From Azophilus sp965200465 (GTDB lineage Bacteria > Pseudomonadota > Gammaproteobacteria > Pseudomonadales > Azotimanducaceae), in NCBI GenBank assembly GCA_965200465.1, contig OZ241358.1:124001-188000 (forward strand): a stretch of 64,000 nucleotides of DNA, read 5' to 3'. Below the pieces are notes generated by a model. The model had not been told where the DNA came from and made no database searches. It saw only the letters and a list, made by a program, of their open reading frames with translations. Each line of letters opens with the position of its first letter. Position 1 is the first letter of the stretch. Shown here piece by piece: positions 51,111 through 59,308 of this stretch. The position numbers were made by a program, and so were the translations under genes.

Positions 51111-51186
51111 GGGGCCGTAGCTCAGCTGGGAGAGCGCCTGCCTTGCACGCAGGAGGTCAGGAGTTCGATCCTCCTCGGCTCCACCA
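51111..51186 (+). tRNA. tRNA-Ala(TGC) in the 16S-23S spacer
   Basis: A 76-nt tRNA with acceptor GGGGCCG/CGGCTCC (one G-T pair), anticodon TGC in CTTGCAC, T-loop TTCGATC and encoded CCA. It lies 15 bp after tRNA-Ile. Confidence 0.98.
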
Positions 51187-51594
51187 ATTTTCAAGAATCC
51201 CGCCGTGCCGCCGTGCCGTGGCCGCATCCGGCCCGCCGTCCCCCTTGGGTTGACGGCTGGGGATGGGGCGGCTGATGTTAGGAAGCGAAGCTCCTACCGC
51301 TGGTGGCGCGGGCCGATCCTTAACAATTCAGAGACATGTAGCCGCATTGTTATTCAATGCAATAACAACGCGGGTGGCCGCTTGCCCATTGGGGCGGGCG
51401 GCATGTATGCGTCTTGGTGCGACGCGCCGCTTTGCGTTTTTTGCCGAAGCGAAGAAGCGCGTTGCGCCGGCAAATGCGTTACCAGATCTGACGATGGCCT
51501 GCTGGCCCTTGAGCGAGCGGCGTCGGCGTTCGGCCCTAGGTCGGCCGTCGTTGCCGTGCAGGGCCGCTTGGCCGCGAAATGCGTTGGATTATAT
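51187..51594 (+). other. 16S-23S spacer downstream of tRNA-Ala
   Basis: 408 bp without a gene. A boxA-like CCTTAACAATT lies near 51318-51328. A perfect 8-bp hairpin (TTGTTATT and AATAACAA, 6-nt loop) lies at 51347-51368. The rest is presumably the processing stem around the 23S 5' end. No coding sequence is supported. Confidence 0.6.
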
Positions 51595-52600
51595 GGTCAA
51601 GCATGAAAGTGCGTTCGGTGGATGCCTTGGCAGCCAAAGGCGATGAAGGACGTTGTAGCTTGCGATAAGCCTCGGGGAGCCGGCTAACAGGCTTTGATCC
51701 GGGGATTTCCGAATGGGGAAACCCACCGCTTTCGAGCGGTATCCGCATCTGAATCCATAGGGTGCGGAGGCGAACCCGGGGAACTGAAATATCTAAGTAC
51801 CCGGAGGAAAAGAAATCAACCGAGATTCCCTTAGTAGCGACGAGCGAACGGGGAGCAGCCCTTAAGCCCATGATTCGTTAGTGGAAGCATCTGGAAAGTT
51901 GCGCGACACAGGGTGACAGCCCCGTACGCGAAAACGGAGCTTGGGTGAAATCGAGTAGGACGGGGCACGTGAAACCCTGTCTGAACTGTCTTCGGACGAG
52001 GGGGGACCATCCTCCAAGGCTAAATACTCTTGGCTGACCGATAGTGAACCAGTACCGTGAGGGAAAGGCGAAAAGAACCCCTGCGAGGGGAGTGAAACAG
52101 AACCTGAAACCGGATGCATACAAGCAGTGGGAGCCGGTCGGATCCTCCAAGCCCTTCGGGGTGCGGAGGAAAAGCTGGTGACTGCGTACCTTTTGTATAA
52201 TGGGTCAGCGAGTTACTTTCACTGGCAAGGTTAACCGTGCAAGGGGAGCCGTAGGGAAACCGAGTCTTAATAGGGCGCCATAGTCGGTGGGAGTAGACCC
52301 GAAACCGAGCGATCTAGCCATGGGCAGGGTGAAGGTTGAGTAACATCAACTGGAGGCCCGAACCCACTAATGTTGAAAAATTAGGGGATGACCTGTGGCT
52401 CGGAGTGAAAGGCTAATCAAGCTCGGAGATAGCTGGTTCTCCTCGAAATCTATTTAGGTAGAGCCTCTCGTCTCACCGCCGGGGGTAGAGCACTGTTTGG
52501 GCTAGGGGGTCACCTAGACTTACCAACCCCATGCAAACTCCGAATACCGGTGAGTGCAATCGAGGGAGACACACGGCGGGTGCTAACGTCCGTCGTGGAG

Positions 52601-52633
<33 letters not shown>

Positions 52634-52670
52634 CAAGTGGCAGTTAAGTGGGAAACGATGTGGGAAGGCC

Positions 52671-52735
<65 letters not shown>

Positions 52736-53455
52736 GAGTCGGCCTGCGCGGAAGATGTAACGGGGCTCAAACTGTCCACCGAAGCTGCGGATGCCGGTTG
52801 CTTCTTGAAGCGGCCGGCATGGTAGAGGAGCGTTCTGTAGGCCGTTGAAGGCGTCTCGGAAGGGGCGCTGGAGGCATCAGAAGCGAGAATGCTGACATGA
52901 GTAACGATAAAGGAGGTGAAAATCCTCCTCGCCGGAAGACCAAGGGTTCCTGCGCAACGCTCATCGGCGCAGGGTGAGTCGGCCCCTAAGGCGAGGCCGA
53001 AAGGCGTAGTCGATGGGAAGCAGGTTAACATTCCTGCACCGGCTGCAGCTGCGATGGGGTGACGAAGAAGGCTAGGCTGGCCTGGCGCTGGTTGTCCAGG
53101 TTTAAGCAAGTAGGCTGGGATCTTAGGCAAATCCGGGATTCCAAGGCCGAGACGTGATGACGAACCGTCCTTATACGGGCGGGAAGCGGTTGATGCCATG
53201 CTTCCAAGAAAAACCTCTAAGCTTTAAGGCTGCGGGCGACCGTACCCCAAACCGACACAGGTGGTCAGGTAGAGAATACCAAGGCGCTTGAGAGAACTCG
53301 GGTGAAGGAACTAGGCAAAATGGCACCGTAACTTCGGGAGAAGGTGCGCCGCTGACGGTGACGGGACTTGCTCCCTGAGCTGTTGGCGGTCGAAGATACC
53401 AGGTGGCTGCGACTGTTTATTAAAAACACAGCACTCTGCAAACTCGTAAGAGGAC

Positions 53456-53490
<35 letters not shown>

Positions 53491-53523
53491 TAATTGATTG
53501 GGTTAGCTTCGGCGAAGCTCATG

Positions 53524-53570
<47 letters not shown>

Positions 53571-54203
53571 GAATGCGTTGCCTTAGTAAAACTGAACCAT
53601 ATGCGGGAACATCCTCAAAAACTTCCCGGTACTCGTCAGTGCCTTCCTTTGGGGGCGCTTTCAGTAAAAATCCGGAAGACAGGGGGACAATCCGCAGGGA
53701 AGGCCAAGATGCACTTGGAACCCTCAGAGACTTTACGTTCAGGAGTTGCCAATGAAGCTTGATGCACAGTGGATCACAGGTTTTGTGGACGGTGAAGGCT
53801 GCTTTCGCGTTGGCGTCAACGCCAACGCTTCAATGACAGCCGGATTTCAGGTTCTGCCTGAATTCACCGTGGTGCAACACAAACGCGACGTGCAGATACT
53901 CCACGCACTAAAGGCCCACTTCGGCTGTGGGGTGGTTCGAGTCAACCACGAAGATCGAATGGCCTACCGCGTGAGAAGCAAGGCCCACTTGCTGGAGCAC
54001 ATCGTTCCACATTTCATGAAGCACCCTTTGAAGACGAAGAAGAACGTGGACTTCCGCAAGTTCCGCAAAGTTCTTCTGATGATGGACAAGGGCGTTCATT
54101 TGACTGGTGAAGGTTTGGAGGAAATCCGCCAAATCATCGCGCAAATGAACCGAGGCAGTTCAAGATAAAGTCCAACTTTTCTGGAAACAGTTAAGAGCGA
54201 TTG
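53571..54203 (+). other. Group I intron in 23S rRNA at the L1931 site
   Basis: 633 nt inserted between exon ...CCTAAGGT and AGCGAAATT..., that is, after the base equal to E. coli U1931. The 5' exon ends in U and the intron ends in G, as group I introns require. P1 is exon CTAAGGT with internal guide GCCTTAG (53580-53586), with the U-G pair at the splice site. P10 can form between CGTT (53576-53579) and the 3' exon AGCG. P7 strands GACTTTA (53729-53735) and TAAAGTC (54166-54172) are perfectly complementary. A CTG-GAAA-CAG hairpin near the end fits P9. The homing endonuclease ORF fills the loop between the P7 strands. Confidence 0.92.
53752..54168 (+). CDS. LAGLIDADG homing endonuclease encoded in the 23S intron
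   Basis: A 138-aa protein with one LAGLIDADG motif (ITGFVDGEGCF, residues 9-19 from the ATG), so it should act as a homodimer like I-CreI and related intron-encoded enzymes. The motif's acidic residue (Asp14 or Glu16) would bind the catalytic metal. Later segments (FTVVQHKRDVQILHALKAHFGCGVVRV and MAYRVRSKAHLLEHIVPHF) match the alpha-beta core of the family. Its target would be the intron-free 23S sequence around position 1931. The TAA stop is part of the P7 strand, so the gene and the intron core overlap. Base use is lower in GC than the surroundings. A TTG at 53746 is an alternative start. Confidence 0.93.
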   Translation: MKLDAQWITGFVDGEGCFRVGVNANASMTAGFQVLPEFTVVQHKRDVQILHALKAHFGCGVVRVNHEDRMAYRVRSKAHLLEHIVPHFMKHPLKTKKNVDFRKFRKVLLMMDKGVHLTGEGLEEIRQIIAQMNRGSSR

Positions 54204-54250
<47 letters not shown>

Positions 54251-54512
54251 CGATGGCCACACTGTCTCCACCCGAGACTCAGTGAAATTGAAATCGCGGT
54301 GAAGATGCCGTGTACCCGCGGCTAGACGGAAAGACCCCGTGAACCTTTACTACAGCTTCGCACTGGACTTTGACTTGGTTTGTGTAGGATAGGTGGGAGA
54401 CTTTGAAGCGGAGGCGCCAGCCGCCGTGGAGTCGTCCTTGAAATACCACCCTGGCCAATTTGGGGTTCTAACTCAGGCCCATGATCTGGGTCGAGGACAG
54501 TGTGTGGTGGGT

Positions 54513-54555
<43 letters not shown>

Positions 54556-54656
54556 ACGAAGGTACACTCAGCATGGTCGGAAATCATGCAGTGCGTGTAA
54601 AGGCGGAAGTGTGCTTGACTGCGAGGCCGACGGGCCGAGCAGGGTCGAAAGACGGT

Positions 54657-54732
<76 letters not shown>

Positions 54733-54761
54733 ACCGCCCAAGAGTTCACATCGACGGCGGT

Positions 54762-54793
<32 letters not shown>

Positions 54794-54806
54794 CGGGGCC
54801 GGAGCC

Positions 54807-54839
<33 letters not shown>

Positions 54840-54985
54840 TGGTACGCGAGCTGGGTTTAGAACGTCGTGAGACAGTTCGGTCCCTATCTGCCGTGGGCGC
54901 ATGAGATTTGAGAGGAGCTGCTCCTAGTACGAGAGGACCGGAGTGGACGAACCTCTGGTGTTCCGGTTGTCACGCCAGTGGCACC

Positions 54986-55041
<56 letters not shown>

Positions 55042-55286
55042 CCCTCAAGATGAGATCTCACAAATCTTCGGATTTCTGAAGGGCCCTCGAAGACTACGAG
55101 GTTGATAGGCAGGGTGTGTAAGCGCTGTGAGGCGTTGAGCTAACCTGTACTAATTGCCCGTGCGGCTTGGCCATATAATCGAACGCATTAAAATGCCAAG
55201 ACGGTAATGCTTTTGCAAAGACGCATCAACCCCGCGTTGTTGGCTGCATGTCTTCTGAATTTCGCCCGCCAATGGCGGGCGCCGGT

Positions 55287-55406
55287 TTCCTGACGATACT
55301 AGCGCGTTGGAACCACCTGATCCCATCCCGAACTCAGCAGTGAAACGGCGCAGCGCCGATGGTAGTGTGGGGTCTCCCCATGTGAGAGTAGGTCGTCGTC
55401 AGGATT
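55287..55406 (+). rRNA. rrf: 5S ribosomal RNA
   Basis: About 120 nt, with the terminal helix TCCTGACGA/TCGTCAGGA and the core CCGAACTCAG and GATGGTAGTGTGGGGTCTCC shared with gammaproteobacterial 5S. The ends are set by alignment with E. coli. Confidence 0.96.
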
Positions 55407-55416
55407 TTTACGCAAG

Positions 55417-55441
55417 GCCCCGCCATCGGCGGGGCTTTTTT
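55417..55441 (+). terminator. rRNA operon terminator
   Basis: 8-bp GC stem (GCCCCGCC/GGCGGGGC) with a three-base loop and a T6 tract, 11 nt after 5S. Confidence 0.92.
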
Positions 55442-55552
55442 GTGTTTGCAAACCTTTCCCCTTACGCCTTTGACTAAGCTCAAACGAAGGGCTATGGTGC
55501 GGCCATTTCCGAAGCCTGAACAATCTCATCGAAACCACTTGGAGGCAGCGCC

Positions 55553-56485
55553 TTGTCTGAACAACTGTCCCTGTTGCTGCGCCGAATCGTCCGGGAAGGC
55601 GGCATCCCGAAGGAGGAGTTCGACCTTGGGCAGGCCGCTCCCGAGGAGCTTGGCTTGACGGTGCAGGACGGCGTCGTAGGCGTGGCCGGAGATGTCGAAC
55701 TGCTAGATGAAAGCGCCGTCCGCAACGCTCTTTCCCCCTCCGCCGCCGCTTGGTTGCAGGAGCTTAAGGTCTTTCTGGCGGTGGGCTCCACCAACTCCCG
55801 CATGGTTGCCGCGGCCCAGTCCGCTTCGGTGGATGGCTGCGTTTGGCTGGCGGAACTGCAAACCGCCGGCCGCGGCCGCCGCGGTCGCCGCTGGTTCACC
55901 CCCTTCGCCCGCAACATCGCCGTCAGCCTAGGTTTTGCCGTCAACCAGCCCCCCACCGAACTCGGCGGCCTAAGCCTAGCCGTCGGCTTGGCGATAGCCA
56001 ATCTGCTGCACTGCGAGGGGGTGGAAGGCGCCAAGGTCAAATGGCCGAACGACGTTTACATTGGCGACGCCAAGGTCTGCGGCGTCCTCATCGAAGTGGT
56101 CACCCGCGCCAAGGCTTGCGACTGCATCATCGGCATCGGCCTGAACCTGGATTTGCCCGCAAGCGCCCGCACCAGCATCAACCAAGAGGTCACGGACCTG
56201 AAATCCGAAGGCGTCGCCACCAGCCGCAACGCCATTGCCGCCCGCTTGGTCTCCGCAGTCGTGGATGCCGCGCACAAATTCAAGCAGGAAGGCTTTGCCC
56301 CCATGCGCACCGCCTACGACGACCTGCACCTATGCCAAGGCCAGCGGGTGCGCATCGTCCAAGGCAACCAATCTCAAATCGGCCAAGTGCTCGGCGTCAC
56401 CGCCACAGGCTTCTTGCGCGTTCGCTGCGAGGGCAAAACCACCGAGTTCACCGGCGGCGAAGTCAGCCTGCGCCCCACAAGTTAG
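55553..56485 (+). CDS. birA: Biotin-[acetyl-CoA carboxylase] ligase with reduced N-terminal HTH
   Basis: Attaches biotin to the carboxyl-carrier protein of acetyl-CoA carboxylase. The catalytic core is intact: GSTNSRM, ELQTAGRGRRGRRWF (biotinyl-AMP loop), GAKVKWPNDVYIGDAKVCGVLIE and GIGLNLDL, plus the C-terminal SH3-like domain. The N-terminal region is about 10 residues shorter than in E. coli BirA. Where the recognition helix should be (SRAAINKHIQTLRDWG in E. coli) there is no equivalent, although a wing-like VVGVAGDVELLDE remains. The protein therefore probably does not repress a biotin operon. The TTG start at 55553 is the first available. Confidence 0.92.
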   Translation: MSEQLSLLLRRIVREGGIPKEEFDLGQAAPEELGLTVQDGVVGVAGDVELLDESAVRNALSPSAAAWLQELKVFLAVGSTNSRMVAAAQSASVDGCVWLAELQTAGRGRRGRRWFTPFARNIAVSLGFAVNQPPTELGGLSLAVGLAIANLLHCEGVEGAKVKWPNDVYIGDAKVCGVLIEVVTRAKACDCIIGIGLNLDLPASARTSINQEVTDLKSEGVATSRNAIAARLVSAVVDAAHKFKQEGFAPMRTAYDDLHLCQGQRVRIVQGNQSQIGQVLGVTATGFLRVRCEGKTTEFTGGEVSLRPTS

Positions 56486-56507
56486 CAACCTCACGGAGAT
56501 GAACGCC

Positions 56508-57503
56508 ATGCCAAAGCAAAAAGGCTATCTGCACACTTGCCTTGCTCTGCATTCTGAGCTGACGGAAATTCTGTACAAACGTAGGCAGGATATCAAAAAA
56601 ATCGAAAAGGCGACTGCCCAAATTCGTTCAAGTCGTCGGCTTGCTTACGAGGACTTAAAGAAAATTCTGGATCGGGAAGTTTGGAATGCCGACATGTTTG
56701 GCTATTGGCCTCAACGCCAAGAGATCGAGCCAATACTAGAATCCACAGATTGGGATTTCTGGAATCTCCCCAAAAAAGAGGAAAAGGCCATTGCGGATCT
56801 CCTCGCGGTGTTTCACCAAATAGAACCGGTATCCGTAATTATGAGGTTCATTGCGCCACAGGAATACGGAATCATCAGCCCACCCGTGGAAAAAGTGCTT
56901 GGGATTAATTCCTTCGGCAGTCATTCAGAAAACCATCGTACCAGTTTGAGAAATCCGCATTTGGAGAAGTATCGGACTTACTTGAATGACCTTAGAAACC
57001 TCAAGGAAGTAAAGGGTTTTAGCAGGGCAGCGGATGTGGATATGGCACTGTGGGTGCTGCAAATGGGCGTGTTGGAGGAACGGCTGAAAGGCGGTGAGAA
57101 CTACGATGCGTTACGGGAAGGTTTCTGGCAGGACGCAGAGCTGCGGAAAATTCAAGTAAGGAACCTGACAGGACGTCTCTTTGACGAATCCGTAATGTCC
57201 CGGCTCGAGTTGGCGGAAGCGTTGGTGACTACGGACGTAAAGGCTGCCGGCCAGATTGCCGGCGTTGAGTTCGAACGCTCCATGAAGCGTTTGGCTAGGG
57301 CCGGGCCGGATGATGCTCTAGGCAGGGTGGTTGATGAATTCTTTCAAGGTCGTTCCGATTTGGATGTGGAGTTCGAGGTCAGTTGCAGAATGGCTGTCAA
57401 GACCCGTAATAAGGCAATGCATCCAGATCCAAAATCCGCTTTGACAGGGCAAGAAGTTGAACGGCTTATTGGAGCCGTTAGGATGGTCGAGAAAATGAGG
57501 TAG
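56508..57503 (+). CDS. Uncharacterised protein with C-terminal HEPN-like RNxxxH motif
   Basis: A 331-aa soluble protein I cannot assign. The C-terminal 100 residues are helical and end in RNKAMHPDPKSALTGQEVERLI. R300-N301 and H305 form the RNxxxH motif of HEPN domains, many of which are RNases in toxin or anti-phage systems, though others only bind nucleotides. An N-terminal coiled, charged part (RRQDIKKIEKATAQIRSSRR) and a middle region (GFSRAADVDMALWVLQMG) are unassigned. GC content is visibly lower than in birA, suggesting acquisition. The ATG at 56508 has GGAG upstream; an ATG at 56499 is also in frame. It lies 22 bp after birA and heads the accessory stretch. Confidence 0.7.
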   Translation: MPKQKGYLHTCLALHSELTEILYKRRQDIKKIEKATAQIRSSRRLAYEDLKKILDREVWNADMFGYWPQRQEIEPILESTDWDFWNLPKKEEKAIADLLAVFHQIEPVSVIMRFIAPQEYGIISPPVEKVLGINSFGSHSENHRTSLRNPHLEKYRTYLNDLRNLKEVKGFSRAADVDMALWVLQMGVLEERLKGGENYDALREGFWQDAELRKIQVRNLTGRLFDESVMSRLELAEALVTTDVKAAGQIAGVEFERSMKRLARAGPDDALGRVVDEFFQGRSDLDVEFEVSCRMAVKTRNKAMHPDPKSALTGQEVERLIGAVRMVEKMR

Positions 57504-57585
57504 CCCACCTCCCCCCGCAGCCCTATCGAATCCCTTGTCCTTGTGGCTGATTAGAAGTTTCGTACTTTCCGTTCGGCCTGGACAG

Positions 57586-57972
57586 CTAAACCCGCATAAA
57601 GATGAATGTCCCCTTGGCGATGCAATCTTCGCCGCAGCGCACATCCGCCTGCAAATGGGCCACCCGGCCGCCGAGCTTGACGACTTGAGCGGACGCCTCC
57701 AGCAACATGCCGGCCTTTGCCGCCCTAAGGTAGCTGATGTTGGCGTTCAGCGTCAGGCCCCGTGCGCCGGCCGAATTGAGCGCATAGGCGCAAGCGGTGT
57801 CGGCCAAAGCGAACGTCAAGGCGCCGTTGGCGTAGCCGGCCGCGTTCACCATCCTGCCGGACACCACCGCCCGAAGCAGAGCGCGGCCGTCCGCCGCCGA
57901 CACGAACTCCATGCCGTAGTGGTTCAACATCGGCTGGTCCGCAGCCACGGCTTTTGCAACGTCTGCGCTCAT
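57586..57972 (-). CDS. PaaI-type hotdog thioesterase
   Basis: A 128-aa hotdog-fold protein likely to hydrolyse an acyl-CoA. The signature HYGMEFVSAADGRALLRAVVSGRMVNAAGYANGALTFALADTACAYALNS has the family's pattern, with the NG-gal-T/A-LAD block holding the catalytic acidic residue. The ATG at 57972 has an AGGG ribosome-binding site; the frame continues 43 codons upstream into unrelated sequence. The substrate is unknown. It is downstream of the type II R-M genes in the same direction but has the composition of the core genome. Confidence 0.85.
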   Translation of the reverse strand: MSADVAKAVAADQPMLNHYGMEFVSAADGRALLRAVVSGRMVNAAGYANGALTFALADTACAYALNSAGARGLTLNANISYLRAAKAGMLLEASAQVVKLGGRVAHLQADVRCGEDCIAKGTFIFMRV

Positions 57973-57984
57973 AGACACCCTTCG

Positions 57985-58101
57985 TTCGCTTGAATGCGCT
58001 TCCAGCCGCCCGCGAAGTGCGTTAGTCCCCCACAGCGCCAGCCAGTCGATACGGTCTTCGGGCGGAAACCACCCATCGTGGTAGTGAACCGCCGTCATCA
58101 A
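57985..58101 (-). pseudogene. Possible N-terminal relic of a Fic-family protein
   Basis: In frame with the thioesterase, the codons before its start read TAVHYHDGWFPPEDRIDWLALWGTNALRGRLEAH. This is like the N terminus of many Fic proteins (YHxGxFPPxxxDWxxL...). Nothing further of a Fic domain (no HPFxDGNGR) is present. Either it is a deletion remnant that now forms the thioesterase leader, or the likeness is chance. Confidence 0.35.
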
Positions 58102-58195
58102 TCTTCTCCTTGCAACCCGATGGGCGGATTATGCATCCATTTTGGCGGGGAGAAATCAGCAACCGAAAATGTCCACTTCTTCTGCCTGAACTGGA

Positions 58196-59182
58196 CTATC
58201 GAATCAGATCCGATTCGTTCCGAGCATTCAAGAACTCACGATATCCACCCTTCCGAAACGTGCATTGCCAGCCATCGTACATCTTGCGGATTCCCAATTT
58301 GTTCATAATGGAAACGCTGGTCGTCCTTCCACCACCAGCTCGGGGCTGGACGATATCGCCCCAGTCCGATTCCTCCAAGTTGCTTGCGTAGAACACTGAG
58401 GCAATTCGTGGACGCCCTCCAATAAAGTCCCAAAGCAAGCCAACGAGGTTATTTGTTTCTCGGTGGTGCGCCTTCCAGTCGTAACTTACCATGCAGCTTA
58501 TTCTCGTATCACCAATCTCGGGCCGCTTTATGCCTCGTCGCCTGCAGGTGTCTGGCGTCGGTACGCTTCCGCAAGTCGCCTTGACTTCTATTCCTCCGCC
58601 GGCAAAGGGGCTGAAAGGCATCTTTTCATCCAGTCGATCTTTCAGATTTTTCCAATGACGCCTGCCAGTTGCGTCCATTAGCAGAAGATCGGGATATCCG
58701 TCTTGATGCGGGTTTGGCATAAACTGTCCGTCACTTTTTTTAACTATCGCCGCCACGAACAGTTCCCCGACAAATGCACTTAGATTTCGTAACCCAAGAA
58801 TGGAAGCAATATCCAGATCCGCGCTGTACATATCGTCTATTAGTGTATGTGCCAAGTTAACAGCAGACATGAGTGTACTATTGGAAATAACCATGCCTTC
58901 GTCTTTCCTTTTGATTACAATCTGCTTTTTGTCGCGCACGAAGTAGTCTGTGGGCGTCATTGGACTATCCAATACTGGCCTTTTCAGTAAGCGCTGGACG
59001 GAAACATCAAGACATGCCGCTAACTTATCGAGAGTGTTCAGCGTTGGGCTTTTATGCCCCCGCTCCAGTTGGCTGATATAGGTACGGTCCAAATCCGCTG
59101 CGCTGGCAATCTCTTCTTGGCTCATCGCAGCTCGTTTGCGATAGTGCCTGAGTGCCTCGGCAAATATCTCGTTGGTGGCCAT
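58196..59182 (-). CDS. Type II restriction endonuclease with N-terminal XRE-type HTH (controller-endonuclease fusion)
   Basis: A 328-aa protein joining two activities. Residues about 5-65 are a Cro/C1-type HTH (FAEALRHYRKRAAMSQEEIASAADLDRTYISQLERG). The C-terminal part has a PD-(D/E)xK nuclease site: YPDLLLMDATG (D165) and GGIEVKATCGS (E199, K201). It lies 90 bp downstream of a C5 methyltransferase gene in the same direction, so it should be the cognate endonuclease. Controller-endonuclease fusions have been described in other type II systems. A C-box-like palindrome precedes it. The ATG at 59182 is preferred; a GTG at 59218 is also in frame. GC content is lower than in the flanking genes. 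Confidence 0.82.
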   Translation of the reverse strand: MATNEIFAEALRHYRKRAAMSQEEIASAADLDRTYISQLERGHKSPTLNTLDKLAACLDVSVQRLLKRPVLDSPMTPTDYFVRDKKQIVIKRKDEGMVISNSTLMSAVNLAHTLIDDMYSADLDIASILGLRNLSAFVGELFVAAIVKKSDGQFMPNPHQDGYPDLLLMDATGRRHWKNLKDRLDEKMPFSPFAGGGIEVKATCGSVPTPDTCRRRGIKRPEIGDTRISCMVSYDWKAHHRETNNLVGLLWDFIGGRPRIASVFYASNLEESDWGDIVQPRAGGGRTTSVSIMNKLGIRKMYDGWQCTFRKGGYREFLNARNESDLIR

Positions 59183-59219
59183 AGTTCCAGCATCAGTCGG
59201 CGGCTTATGCGGTGCCACA

Positions 59220-59229
59220 GACTATAGTC
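59220..59229. promoter_or_regulatory. C-box-like palindrome upstream of the HTH-endonuclease gene
   Basis: The perfect palindrome GACTATAGTC lies 38 bp before the ATG of the endonuclease. GACT...AGTC is the core of operators bound by type II controller proteins. On the minus strand it contains TATAGT, which could be the -10 element, so binding would block transcription. Only one box is obvious, while classic systems have two. Confidence 0.5.
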
Positions 59230-59308
59230 AACACGGGGAAATGGCCGCCCAAGACGAGACCGAAGTTCACCTCCGGTGCGTCGGCAAGCAGCGGGTGCGT
59301 GAAGATGC

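Noticed and set aside
53571..54203. 23S insertion as an RNase III-excised intervening sequence
   Set aside because: Intervening sequences replace hairpin tips and have no group I core. Here the site is in a functional core helix and P1, P7 and P9 pairings are present.
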